From an uncultured Verrucomicrobiales bacterium (GTDB lineage Bacteria; Verrucomicrobiota; Verrucomicrobiia; Verrucomicrobiales; Akkermansiaceae), in assembly GCA_938001985.1 (NCBI GenBank), contig CALLBE010000210.1, forward strand, positions 1-6,144: a stretch of 6,144 nt of DNA. Direction: 5' to 3'. The number at the start of each line of letters is the position of its first letter. The first letter of the stretch is position 1. A program made the translations under genes and the position numbers. Under the pieces are notes generated by a model. It was not told where the DNA came from. It made no database searches and worked only from the letters and a program-made list of their open reading frames with translations. This document shows, one piece after another, positions 1-5,700 of the stretch.

Positions 1-89
1 GTGTACTCAACTGGGGTTCCGAAAGTCAGATCGGCGAGTTGAGCCGTCAAGGCTCTGGAATGCTGAATCAGTTGGGAGGAGACGCTCAT
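1..89 (-). CDS. Probable uracil-DNA glycosylase, SMUG1-like (N-terminal fragment, runs off window)
   Basis: Only the first 29 complete codons are present; the gene continues past base 1. The peptide begins MSVSSQLIQHS and continues with a stretch ending LADLTFGTPVEY. That segment resembles the N-terminal region of SMUG1-family single-strand-selective uracil-DNA glycosylases, where a leucine-rich helix and an F-x-x-PV segment precede the catalytic YNP-x-x-YA motif. The catalytic motif would lie just outside the window, so the call depends on a short match. Such enzymes excise uracil and oxidised pyrimidines to start base excision repair in the cytoplasm. The ATG at 89-87 was chosen because an in-frame TAG lies only 15 nt upstream and no other start codon falls between. 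There is no Shine-Dalgarno motif; the leader is C-rich. It lies 12 bp downstream of the 83-residue gene on the same strand and is probably co-transcribed with it. The reading frame is sound; the family assignment is moderate. Confidence 0.55.
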   Translation of the reverse strand, partial: MSVSSQLIQHSRALTAQLADLTFGTPVEY

Positions 90-101
90 GAGGGGGAGGG
101 G

Positions 102-353
102 CTAGTCGTTGAACTTTTCTAATTCTTTGTCGATTTTATCAATAATCTTCCAAGGACAGCGCTTGCGTTGGTATTTTTTCCAAAGCTGGTCTCTCAACAC
201 CTGCCAATCCTCTTTTTCCATAGGGTCGATTTTATTCCAATCACCGCCTTCGGATTTAAGCTTCCAATACATTTCTAATTGGTTTGCGAAGTAATTTGCT
301 CTATAAAACTTAACGTCGGACTCTAGGGTTTCACGCCATTCAAACTTATTCAT
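102..353 (-). CDS. Small Trp-rich conserved-looking protein of unknown function (83 aa)
   Basis: I cannot assign a function. The product is 83 residues, soluble and highly charged, with no signal peptide or membrane segment. It contains six tryptophans (W6, W30, W39, W50, W58, W68) and a single cysteine (C66) inside a basic patch KKYQRKRCPWK. The predicted structure is mainly helical, with a C-terminal acidic/basic helix. The tryptophan pattern and the order W-R-E-T-L-E-S near the start look like a real structured protein rather than a chance frame. It shares a strand with, and precedes by 12 bp, the probable uracil-DNA glycosylase gene, so the two are likely one transcript. Its ATG at 353-351 is only 3 bp from the divergent GTG of the ComF-like gene. 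No Shine-Dalgarno motif precedes it. The reading frame on the opposite strand at 109-294 is judged a shadow. It may be specific to this bacterial group. Confidence 0.7.
   Translation of the reverse strand: MNKFEWRETLESDVKFYRANYFANQLEMYWKLKSEGGDWNKIDPMEKEDWQVLRDQLWKKYQRKRCPWKIIDKIDKELEKFND
279..307 (+). promoter_or_regulatory. Candidate sigma-70-type promoter for the ComF-like gene
   Basis: TTGGTT at 279-284 and TATAAA at 302-307 are separated by 17 bp. The -10 element matches the consensus at five of six positions and the -35 at three of six. Transcription would start near 314, giving a leader of roughly 43 nt before the GTG at 357. The site lies inside the opposite-strand 83-residue gene, as it must because the divergent genes share only a 3-bp gap. 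It is a pattern match only, in AT-rich DNA. Confidence 0.3.
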
Positions 354-356
354 GTT

Positions 357-1115
357 GTGAAAAGACCAGTTTTTTTTAGAAAAACCAACTTTTTTAAGAA
401 GCTGGGCGTAGAAATCTTTGACTTTTTATTCCCATCGAGTTGCGAAATCTGTGAAAAACAAACATCACCCTTGGTCTATGTTTGTGAGGAGTGCTTATCC
501 AGAGTGAGTGGAGAATTGGACTGCCAATGCTCAGGTTGTGGGGCTTTTTATAGTCGAGGTCCTGCTTGGTTGCCTTCGTGTGCTGCTTGTGTTTCTCAGG
601 AGTTTGTGTTCAAGCGAAACCTGTCAGCATTGCCATACGAAGGTGAGTTTAAGGCCTTGATGCTTTCTTATAAGTTTGGTCGCCGCGTTTATTTGGGGCG
701 TTTTTTTGCCAATAAAATGATTCAACGGATTCGAGAGGCCCAGCTTGATGTTTCGAATGCTTTTGTCACCTGGGTTCCGTTGCATCGAAAAAGGTTAGTT
801 GAGCGTAGATTTAACCAAGCTGAAGTGTTGGCAAAACGAATCGCTGAGGCGTATGAATTGCCTTTTGGAGAGCTTTTGAAGCGTAAAGTCGAAACAAATG
901 CACAAGCGCAGTTAGATTTAAATGAAAGGGCCTCAAATATTAAAGGTGTCTTTGAGTGGAGCCGGTCGGCCGCGTCTAAAGTGTCTGAAAACCAAGTGAT
1001 TTGGTTAGTTGATGATGTTTTTACCTCAGGGGCAACCGTCAACGAATGTGCTGAAATACTAAGAAAAAACGTTAAAATTAGAGAAGTAATTGTCCTTACT
1101 GCATTTCATGGATAG
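357..1115 (+). CDS. ComF family phosphoribosyltransferase-like protein
   Basis: This 252-residue cytoplasmic protein has the ComF/GntX architecture. An N-terminal zinc-ribbon-like segment carries paired cysteines C29/C32, C43/C46, C58/C61 and C75/C78, with C56 extra. The family signature PLHRKRLVERRFNQAE follows at 141-156. The C-terminal type I phosphoribosyltransferase fold has the PRPP-binding loop VDDVFTSGAT at 218-227, with the two consecutive aspartates preserved. Length is usual for the family. In naturally competent bacteria ComF helps bring single-stranded DNA into the cytoplasm; in many others its role is unknown, so the name does not prove competence here. The GTG start at 357-359 is the only ATG or GTG in the open frame after the upstream in-frame TAG at 324-326. 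The first 20 residues are basic and phenylalanine-rich. It is followed 32 bp later by accD on the same strand and may be co-transcribed with it. Confidence 0.9.
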   Translation: MKRPVFFRKTNFFKKLGVEIFDFLFPSSCEICEKQTSPLVYVCEECLSRVSGELDCQCSGCGAFYSRGPAWLPSCAACVSQEFVFKRNLSALPYEGEFKALMLSYKFGRRVYLGRFFANKMIQRIREAQLDVSNAFVTWVPLHRKRLVERRFNQAEVLAKRIAEAYELPFGELLKRKVETNAQAQLDLNERASNIKGVFEWSRSAASKVSENQVIWLVDDVFTSGATVNECAEILRKNVKIREVIVLTAFHG

Positions 1116-1147
1116 ACAAATGCCTTTTTTCTTTCTAAATCTAAAGC

Positions 1148-1981
1148 ATGGGATTTTTTAAGAAACCAAAACTTAAACTAGGTCAAAAGCGCGAGGATCT
1201 TCCCGAAGGCCAGTGGATTAAGTGTCCAGAGTGTTCAACGATGATTCATCACAAGGACCTGATGGGGAACTTTAATGTTTGTACTTCTTGTGATCACCAT
1301 TTCTTAATTGGTGCGAGAGAGCGTATTGAAATGTTAGCTGATGAGGGCACATTTGAAGAAACCGATGCGAATTTGATTTCAGTCAACCCTCTCGAATTTG
1401 AAAAATACACCACTAAGGTCAGTACTTTACGTGAAAAGACAGCGTTGAATGATGCGGTGGTAACCGGTCGTTTATCCATTGGAGGCAAACCTTCCATGGT
1501 TGCGGTGATGGATTTTAAATTCTTTGCTGGATCGATGGGCTCGGTCGTGGGTGAGAAGATTACGAGAGCGATTGAAACTGCGATTGCAGAACGCAGAGGC
1601 GTTATTATTTTCTCAGCGTCTTCAGGTGCTCGCATGCAAGAGGGTATGTTATCTCTCATGCAGATGGCTAAGACTTGTGGCGCATTGGCTAGGCTTTCAG
1701 AGGCTAACTTGCCTTATATCTCAGTTCTTACTCACCCGACGACGGGAGGTGTGACTGCTTCTTATGCGACCGTTGGTGACATTAACTTGGCAGAGCCTAA
1801 GTGCATGATTGGTTTTGCAGGACCACGTGTGGTTAAGGAAACGACACACCAGAACTTGCCAGATGGGTTCCAGACGGCAGAGTTCATGCTAGAGCACGGT
1901 TTAGTAGACTCCATCGTCGCTCGTAAAGACATGCGCGATAAGATTGCTCAATTACTGCAATACTTAATGAACAACGCCTAA
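1148..1981 (+). CDS. accD: Acetyl-CoA carboxylase carboxyltransferase subunit beta
   Basis: The product (277 aa, close to the usual bacterial AccD length) pairs with AccA to transfer carboxyl from biotin on AccB to acetyl-CoA, forming malonyl-CoA, the committed step of fatty acid synthesis in the cytoplasm. The N-terminal four-cysteine zinc ribbon is intact at C26, C29, C45 and C48. The crotonase-like carboxyltransferase core follows, with an acyl-CoA/biotin-binding stretch SASSGARMQEG at 156-166, PTTGGVTASYA at 197-207 and GFAGPRVVKET at 222-232. One position differs from the familiar SASGGARMQE form: Ser159 stands where Gly is usual. The ATG at 1148 gives the canonical start with a basic MGFFKKPK leader; no Shine-Dalgarno sequence precedes it. 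The mlaF-like gene begins 8 bp after its stop, so the two are almost surely co-transcribed. accA is not in the window. Confidence 0.97.
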   Translation: MGFFKKPKLKLGQKREDLPEGQWIKCPECSTMIHHKDLMGNFNVCTSCDHHFLIGARERIEMLADEGTFEETDANLISVNPLEFEKYTTKVSTLREKTALNDAVVTGRLSIGGKPSMVAVMDFKFFAGSMGSVVGEKITRAIETAIAERRGVIIFSASSGARMQEGMLSLMQMAKTCGALARLSEANLPYISVLTHPTTGGVTASYATVGDINLAEPKCMIGFAGPRVVKETTHQNLPDGFQTAEFMLEHGLVDSIVARKDMRDKIAQLLQYLMNNA

Positions 1982-1989
1982 TTTAGGTA

Positions 1990-2757
1990 ATGGGTTCAGA
2001 CGTCTTCATTGAAGTTAAAGGGTTAAAACAACAATTTGGAGAGCATCAGGTTCTTCGAGGCGTTGATGCCGTCATTCGACGTGCGGAAACGGTGGTTTTA
2101 CTCGGTGCTTCAGGAGGCGGCAAGAGTGTTTTAATCAAGCATTTTAACGGGCTGTTAAAGCCTGTTGCTGGAAGTGTAAAGGTTGAGGGCATTGAATTAA
2201 ACTGTCTAGGTGAGCGAGAGTTGAACGTGTCTCGCCGCAAGATAGGCATGATGTTTCAAAACGGCGCCTTGTTTGATTCATTTACAGTTTTTGAAAATAT
2301 CGCGTTTCCACTTAGAGAAATGGGAGAAAAGGATGAGGCGGTGATTGAACAAAAAGTTCAAGAGGCCTTGGATATTGTCCAGTTATCAAATCATGGGCAG
2401 AAAATGCCTTCAGAGCTATCAGGCGGTATGCGTAAGCGAGTGGCGCTTGCCAGAGCTGTGGTTCATCGCCCCGAGTGTGTTTTATACGACGAGCCTCATG
2501 CCGGATTGGACCCTATTACCGCTGATCAAATCGACCACTTAATGAAGGACCTACAGGCCAAGTGGAAAATCACCAATGTGGTCATCACTCATGAAATTCG
2601 CAGTGCTTTTAGGATTGCGGATCGTATTTTGTTTTTGAAAGAAGGATTGCTTTATTGGGAAGGGAGTGTGACGGAGTTGAAAGCGTCCAAAGATCCTATT
2701 CTAAGTGATTTTATAGCCGGTAATTCCAGCCGCAGTTGGGAAAGTCGAAGCGCGTAG
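1990..2757 (+). CDS. mlaF: Mla-type ABC transporter ATP-binding protein
   Basis: This 255-residue soluble nucleotide-binding subunit belongs to the MlaF/Ttg2A group that powers phospholipid or other lipid movement between inner and outer membranes. All catalytic motifs are present: Walker A GASGGGKS at 39-46, Q-loop Q90 in MMFQNGALFDS, ABC signature LSGGMRKR at 143-150, Walker B ending in D167 with catalytic E168, D-loop GLDP at 172-175 and switch histidine H201. The signature form LSGGM-x-KR-x-A-x-A-R-A and the NGALFDS segment after the Q-loop are typical of the Mla group rather than of amino acid importers. The residue after DEP is His170, where Thr is more common. It starts 8 bp after accD with only a weak AGG, 2 nt from the ATG. 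The MCE-domain partner follows 45 bp downstream, but no permease gene is adjacent. Assignment to the Mla family is firm; the exact lipid cargo is unknown. Confidence 0.9.
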   Translation: MGSDVFIEVKGLKQQFGEHQVLRGVDAVIRRAETVVLLGASGGGKSVLIKHFNGLLKPVAGSVKVEGIELNCLGERELNVSRRKIGMMFQNGALFDSFTVFENIAFPLREMGEKDEAVIEQKVQEALDIVQLSNHGQKMPSELSGGMRKRVALARAVVHRPECVLYDEPHAGLDPITADQIDHLMKDLQAKWKITNVVITHEIRSAFRIADRILFLKEGLLYWEGSVTELKASKDPILSDFIAGNSSRSWESRSA

Positions 2758-2802
2758 TTTTTTTAACTCGTCAAAAAAAGTAAATTCCCTTATCTCTTTG
2801 CT

Positions 2803-3747
2803 ATGAATAACAAGAATGCAGAACTCTTTGCTGGCCTCTTTGTCATCATTGGTTTTGTGGTTATGGGGTCTTTGATTTTAAATTTCGGTAGATTGCAGGA
2901 GAAGTTTGATGATCAGTATAGCCTCACCGTTGTTTTTAAAACCGCTTCAGGTTTGATTGATGGAAGTGAGGTCCGCATGGGCGGCGCTAAAGTGGGGCGA
3001 GTGATTGGTAAGCCTAAGTTGGATGATCAGGGGGCTGTTAGCGTTAAGTTGTCGATTTATGAAGTGGCTAAAATTCCTGTAGAATCAAAATTTTCTGTAG
3101 TGCAGGCCAGCTTATTGGGCGATATGAGGGTTGATATCACAAGACCTCAGAAAGAGTCATCGAGTTTCATAGCCGAAGGCGCCATTGTGAAAGGCGAGGA
3201 CGCGAAAGGGATTGCTGCAGTTTCTAAAAAAATTGAAGGGATTGTAGACGAAACTAACCTTACTTTGGTGAAAGTGAAAGCCTCTCTGGATGAGGTTGAG
3301 CAAACACTGAAGAGTTTAAACTCCATCACGGCCAAGGTGGATAAAAGAGTACTCTCTTCTGAGAATTTAAACAACATAGACCAGCTGATGGTTAGCTTGG
3401 CTGAAATATCAAAAGAGGCCAACGTGGCTATCAAAGACCTCGCTCCTTTATTAAAAGCAACGCAAAGCGCGGCTCTCTCGACCGATAAGCTAGCCAGCTC
3501 CTTGCAGACCCAATCGGATGAATTGGGACCTGAGATGTCTAAGCTTCTTAAAAAAGCCTCCAGCTTAATGGATACGTTGAATGCGCTGGATGAGAAGCCG
3601 GGAGTGATCGCAGCGTTGATCAATGATCCCGAAATGAGAGAGGATACCAAAGTTTTATTAAAAAACCTCAGAGAGCACGGGATTCTCCGTTATAAAGATG
3701 GTGAGAAGAAGCGAACGCAACCCAAGGCTTTTACCGGCCAGCGATAG
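2803..3747 (+). CDS. mlaD: MCE-domain (MlaD-type) lipid transport protein
   Basis: The 314-residue product has one N-terminal transmembrane helix at about 9-28 (AELFAGLFVIIGF onward) and so is an inner-membrane-anchored periplasmic protein. A single MCE domain at about 38-117 follows, with the diagnostic ASGLIDGSEVRMGGAKVGRV-like core at 48-67 and the LLGDMRVDI strand at 104-112. Residues 140-290 are predicted mostly helical, with heptad-like leucines and several Ser/Lys-rich stretches; the basic C-terminus follows a YKDGEKK segment. MCE proteins form hexameric rings that bind lipids and dock on an MlaE-type permease with the MlaF ATPase. E. coli MlaD is about 183 residues, so this version carries a long extra helical tail, as in several other bacterial and actinobacterial MCE proteins. 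It follows the ATPase gene by 45 bp on the same strand. The preceding sequence is pyrimidine-rich with no Shine-Dalgarno motif. The gene symbol is by family; orthology to E. coli mlaD is inferred. Confidence 0.88.
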   Translation: MNNKNAELFAGLFVIIGFVVMGSLILNFGRLQEKFDDQYSLTVVFKTASGLIDGSEVRMGGAKVGRVIGKPKLDDQGAVSVKLSIYEVAKIPVESKFSVVQASLLGDMRVDITRPQKESSSFIAEGAIVKGEDAKGIAAVSKKIEGIVDETNLTLVKVKASLDEVEQTLKSLNSITAKVDKRVLSSENLNNIDQLMVSLAEISKEANVAIKDLAPLLKATQSAALSTDKLASSLQTQSDELGPEMSKLLKKASSLMDTLNALDEKPGVIAALINDPEMREDTKVLLKNLREHGILRYKDGEKKRTQPKAFTGQR

Positions 3748-3755
3748 TTTGATTT

Positions 3756-3785
3756 TTGAACCCTTAATGTTTTGTTTAAGATAAA
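3756..3785 (+). promoter_or_regulatory. Possible weak promoter immediately before dnaG
   Basis: In the 45-bp gap between the MCE gene and dnaG, TTGAAC at 3756-3761 is followed after 18 bp by GATAAA at 3780-3785. Each box matches the sigma-70 consensus at four of six positions. If used, transcription would start at about 3791-3793, that is, at or next to the dnaG ATG, making a leaderless or nearly leaderless message. The region is AT-rich, so chance matches are likely. Read-through from the upstream lipid genes is equally possible. Confidence 0.2.
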
Positions 3786-3792
3786 CTAGAAT

Positions 3793-5658
3793 ATGGCTCG
3801 CATCCCTGAGGAAACGATTGATCAAGTTATTTCAAGCACAGATATTGTTGATCTTTTGTTGAATGGATATGGTATTCAATTAAAGCGGGCGGGGACTTCT
3901 TATAAGGCATGCTGTCCTTTCCATAATGAGAAGACACCTTCGTTTAACGTGTCTGCCGACAGGCAACGTTACAAGTGTTTCGGTTGTGGCGAAGGGGGCG
4001 GTGTCGTCAACTTCGTGATGAACTACGAGAATCTCTCGTTTGTTGACTCCATTAAGAAGTTAGCTCAGCGGGCTAGTATTCCGATTATTGAGGAGAGTTA
4101 TGATCCTCAAGTTGAAAAAATTAGAAAGCGTAGATCCAAGCTTTTAGAACTTCATGTGAAGTTGACGGACTGGATGCATGAGCAATTGCTAAAGGCTCCA
4201 GAGGCTCAGCACGCGCGTGATTATTTAAATTCAAGAGGCTATGATTTGGAGATGGCCAAGCGCTGGAAAATCGGCTGGATTCCAGAAAACAGCCGTTTGC
4301 TGGTTGAGTGGGCAAAGCAGGTTGGCTTTTCGGCCAAGGAGTTCGTAGAAGCCGGGATTGCTGCGCCTAAGGATGAGAGTAACCCGGGAAGAGGCGTTTA
4401 CTTTAGGTTTAGGAACCGATTGATGTTCCCAATTAATAATGACTACGGAGATCCTATAGCATTCACGGCTAGGCAGTTGGTTGAGGATGCAAATACAGGC
4501 AAATATATCAATTCGCCAGAGACGGCTTTATTTAATAAATCACGGACGATTTTCGGATTGGACAAGGCGAGGCGTCCTATTTTGAAGCAAAAATATGTTC
4601 TGGTCTGTGAAGGTCAGATGGATGTGATTGCTTGTGTGGAGTCAGGGTTTGAGCATGCGGTGGCGTGTTCGGGGACTTCGTTCACCGCAGAGCATGCTCA
4701 GATTTTAAAGAAATACACCAAGCAGGTTTGTCTTTGTTTTGATGGAGATGCAGCGGGGCAAAAAGCAACGCAACGAGCTTATGCGGAATTGGCTAAAGTT
4801 GGCTTAGAGGTTCAAGTCGTGAGTTTGCCAACGGAGCATGACCCGGATACTTTTATTAAAGAGAGAGGGCAGGAGGCGTTTCAAAACGAATTGGATCAAC
4901 GTCAGCATTATTTTGATTACCGTATTCGAGTCGCTAATGAGCTGGGTTTATTAAATGAACCGCGAGCGAAAGCTGATTTAGTTCAGCTATTAGCGGAGGA
5001 ACTGGCTCACATTTCAGATCACGTGCAACAAGATACCTATGCGTTGCATGTTGCGGACCGCTTGAATGTCGACAGGCGTCAGCTTTCCTCAAAAGTTTCC
5101 GAGAATAAACAAAAGTTAGCCAAGGGGAACTTAGCCACGGCTAAGAGAACGGCAGCTAGGGAAGAGGGTGCGGCTGTATCTTCAGCGACTCAAGAGTCAC
5201 CCCTGAATGTGCATGCTTATTTAGAAGCCTTGATGGGGATGATGCTAGTGAGCTCAGAGATTCAAGAGGTCGTGTTAGAGAATTCGGTTAAAGTCTTGAG
5301 ACTGTCCGAATTGTTTGAAGGCGGGCGATTGTTGGCGAAGCTGATTAAGCGCGTGCCTTTTAAAACCGAAAAAACGGAAGATTTATCCGAGCTTTTTGCC
5401 AGTGTCAGTGAAAGCGAGTCACGATGCTTGGCTAAAATACCTCGATTAAATAAAGAGGCTTGTTCTATAGAAGCCTTAAATAAAATTTTGCTAACGATGA
5501 AGGCTGAATTCCTTCATAAAACGAAGAAGAAAAAAGAATTCATGCGGGCCTCAGAAGACACTGAAGAATCTTTGAAACCGATCTTGAAAAAAGAAATTCT
5601 TGACCTTGAGCGTCAACTTAATGAACTTCCTAGACCATTTAGGTTAAACTTTAATTAA
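3793..5658 (+). CDS. dnaG: DNA primase
   Basis: This is a full-length bacterial primase (621 aa), which lays RNA primers at the replication fork in partnership with the DnaB helicase. The N-terminal CHC2 zinc-binding domain carries C41, H44, C62 and C65 within CPFHNEKTPSF and YKCFGCGEGG. The catalytic core follows, including FRNRLMFPI at 206-214 and KYINSPET at 237-244. The TOPRIM fold holds E273 in VCEGQMD and the metal-binding D317 and D319 in FDGDAAG. Past about residue 430 the sequence becomes a charged Ala/Lys/Glu linker, then a divergent helical C-terminal domain, where helicase interaction is expected. The ATG at 3793 gives the standard primase N-terminus (MARIPEETIDQV). rpoD follows 23 bp later, as in the macromolecular-synthesis operon, but the upstream neighbour is the MCE gene, not rpsU. 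No Shine-Dalgarno motif is visible before the ATG. Confidence 0.97.
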   Translation: MARIPEETIDQVISSTDIVDLLLNGYGIQLKRAGTSYKACCPFHNEKTPSFNVSADRQRYKCFGCGEGGGVVNFVMNYENLSFVDSIKKLAQRASIPIIEESYDPQVEKIRKRRSKLLELHVKLTDWMHEQLLKAPEAQHARDYLNSRGYDLEMAKRWKIGWIPENSRLLVEWAKQVGFSAKEFVEAGIAAPKDESNPGRGVYFRFRNRLMFPINNDYGDPIAFTARQLVEDANTGKYINSPETALFNKSRTIFGLDKARRPILKQKYVLVCEGQMDVIACVESGFEHAVACSGTSFTAEHAQILKKYTKQVCLCFDGDAAGQKATQRAYAELAKVGLEVQVVSLPTEHDPDTFIKERGQEAFQNELDQRQHYFDYRIRVANELGLLNEPRAKADLVQLLAEELAHISDHVQQDTYALHVADRLNVDRRQLSSKVSENKQKLAKGNLATAKRTAAREEGAAVSSATQESPLNVHAYLEALMGMMLVSSEIQEVVLENSVKVLRLSELFEGGRLLAKLIKRVPFKTEKTEDLSELFASVSESESRCLAKIPRLNKEACSIEALNKILLTMKAEFLHKTKKKKEFMRASEDTEESLKPILKKEILDLERQLNELPRPFRLNFN

Positions 5659-5684
5659 CCAATGACCCTTTTCCTTAACCAATG
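5655..5684 (+). repeat. Perfect 10-bp direct repeat with duplicated ATG before rpoD
   Basis: TTAACCAATG occurs at 5655-5664 and again, identically, at 5675-5684, with starts 20 bp apart. The first copy contains the dnaG stop TAA (5656-5658); the second ends in the rpoD start ATG. The repeat therefore offers two start codons in almost the same context, in different frames. It may be a chance or slippage duplication, or it may affect how ribosomes finishing dnaG start on rpoD. Confidence 0.8.
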
Positions 5685-5700
5685 CCTACTAAAAAAGTAA
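5662..5700 (+). other. Possible 12-codon upstream reading frame overlapping the rpoD start
   Basis: The first ATG of the direct repeat opens a frame encoding MTLFLNQCLLKK and ending at TAA 5698-5700, 14 nt beyond the rpoD start codon. It is in the same frame as dnaG, 3 nt after the dnaG stop, and out of frame with rpoD. If translated it would compete with or couple to rpoD initiation. There is no sign of a Shine-Dalgarno sequence, and the peptide itself resembles nothing known to me. Its use is inference only. Confidence 0.2.

Noticed and set aside
357..1115. Evidence for a natural competence locus
   Set aside because: Only one ComF-type protein is present, with no other com genes; such proteins are widespread in bacteria not known to be competent.
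1061..1136. AAGAAAAAA at 1061-1069 and TTTTTTCTT at 1125-1133 as a terminator stem after the ComF-like gene
   Set aside because: The pairing is only A-T with a loop of about 55 nt, so it would be unstable; the T-rich stretch before accD has no GC stem in front of it.
722..1659. Antisense frames at 722-1042 and 1294-1659 under the ComF-like gene and accD
   Set aside because: They lie opposite strongly conserved motifs of real genes and have no domain or signal of their own.
2758..2802. T-run and A-run in the gap before the MCE gene as a terminator or promoter
   Set aside because: The potential stem is A-T only, and no pair of boxes at proper spacing was convincing.
3147..3650. Long open frame (167 codons) on the minus strand inside the MCE gene
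   Set aside because: It is exactly opposite a well-supported coding sequence, has Ser/Phe/Ala composition expected from the complement of Lys/Glu/Ala-rich helices, and shows no recognisable domain.
5642..5660. Inverted repeat GGTTAA...TTAACC at the end of dnaG as a terminator
   Set aside because: The stem is six mostly A-T pairs with a 7-nt loop and no T-run directly after it; rpoD is expected to be read through from dnaG.
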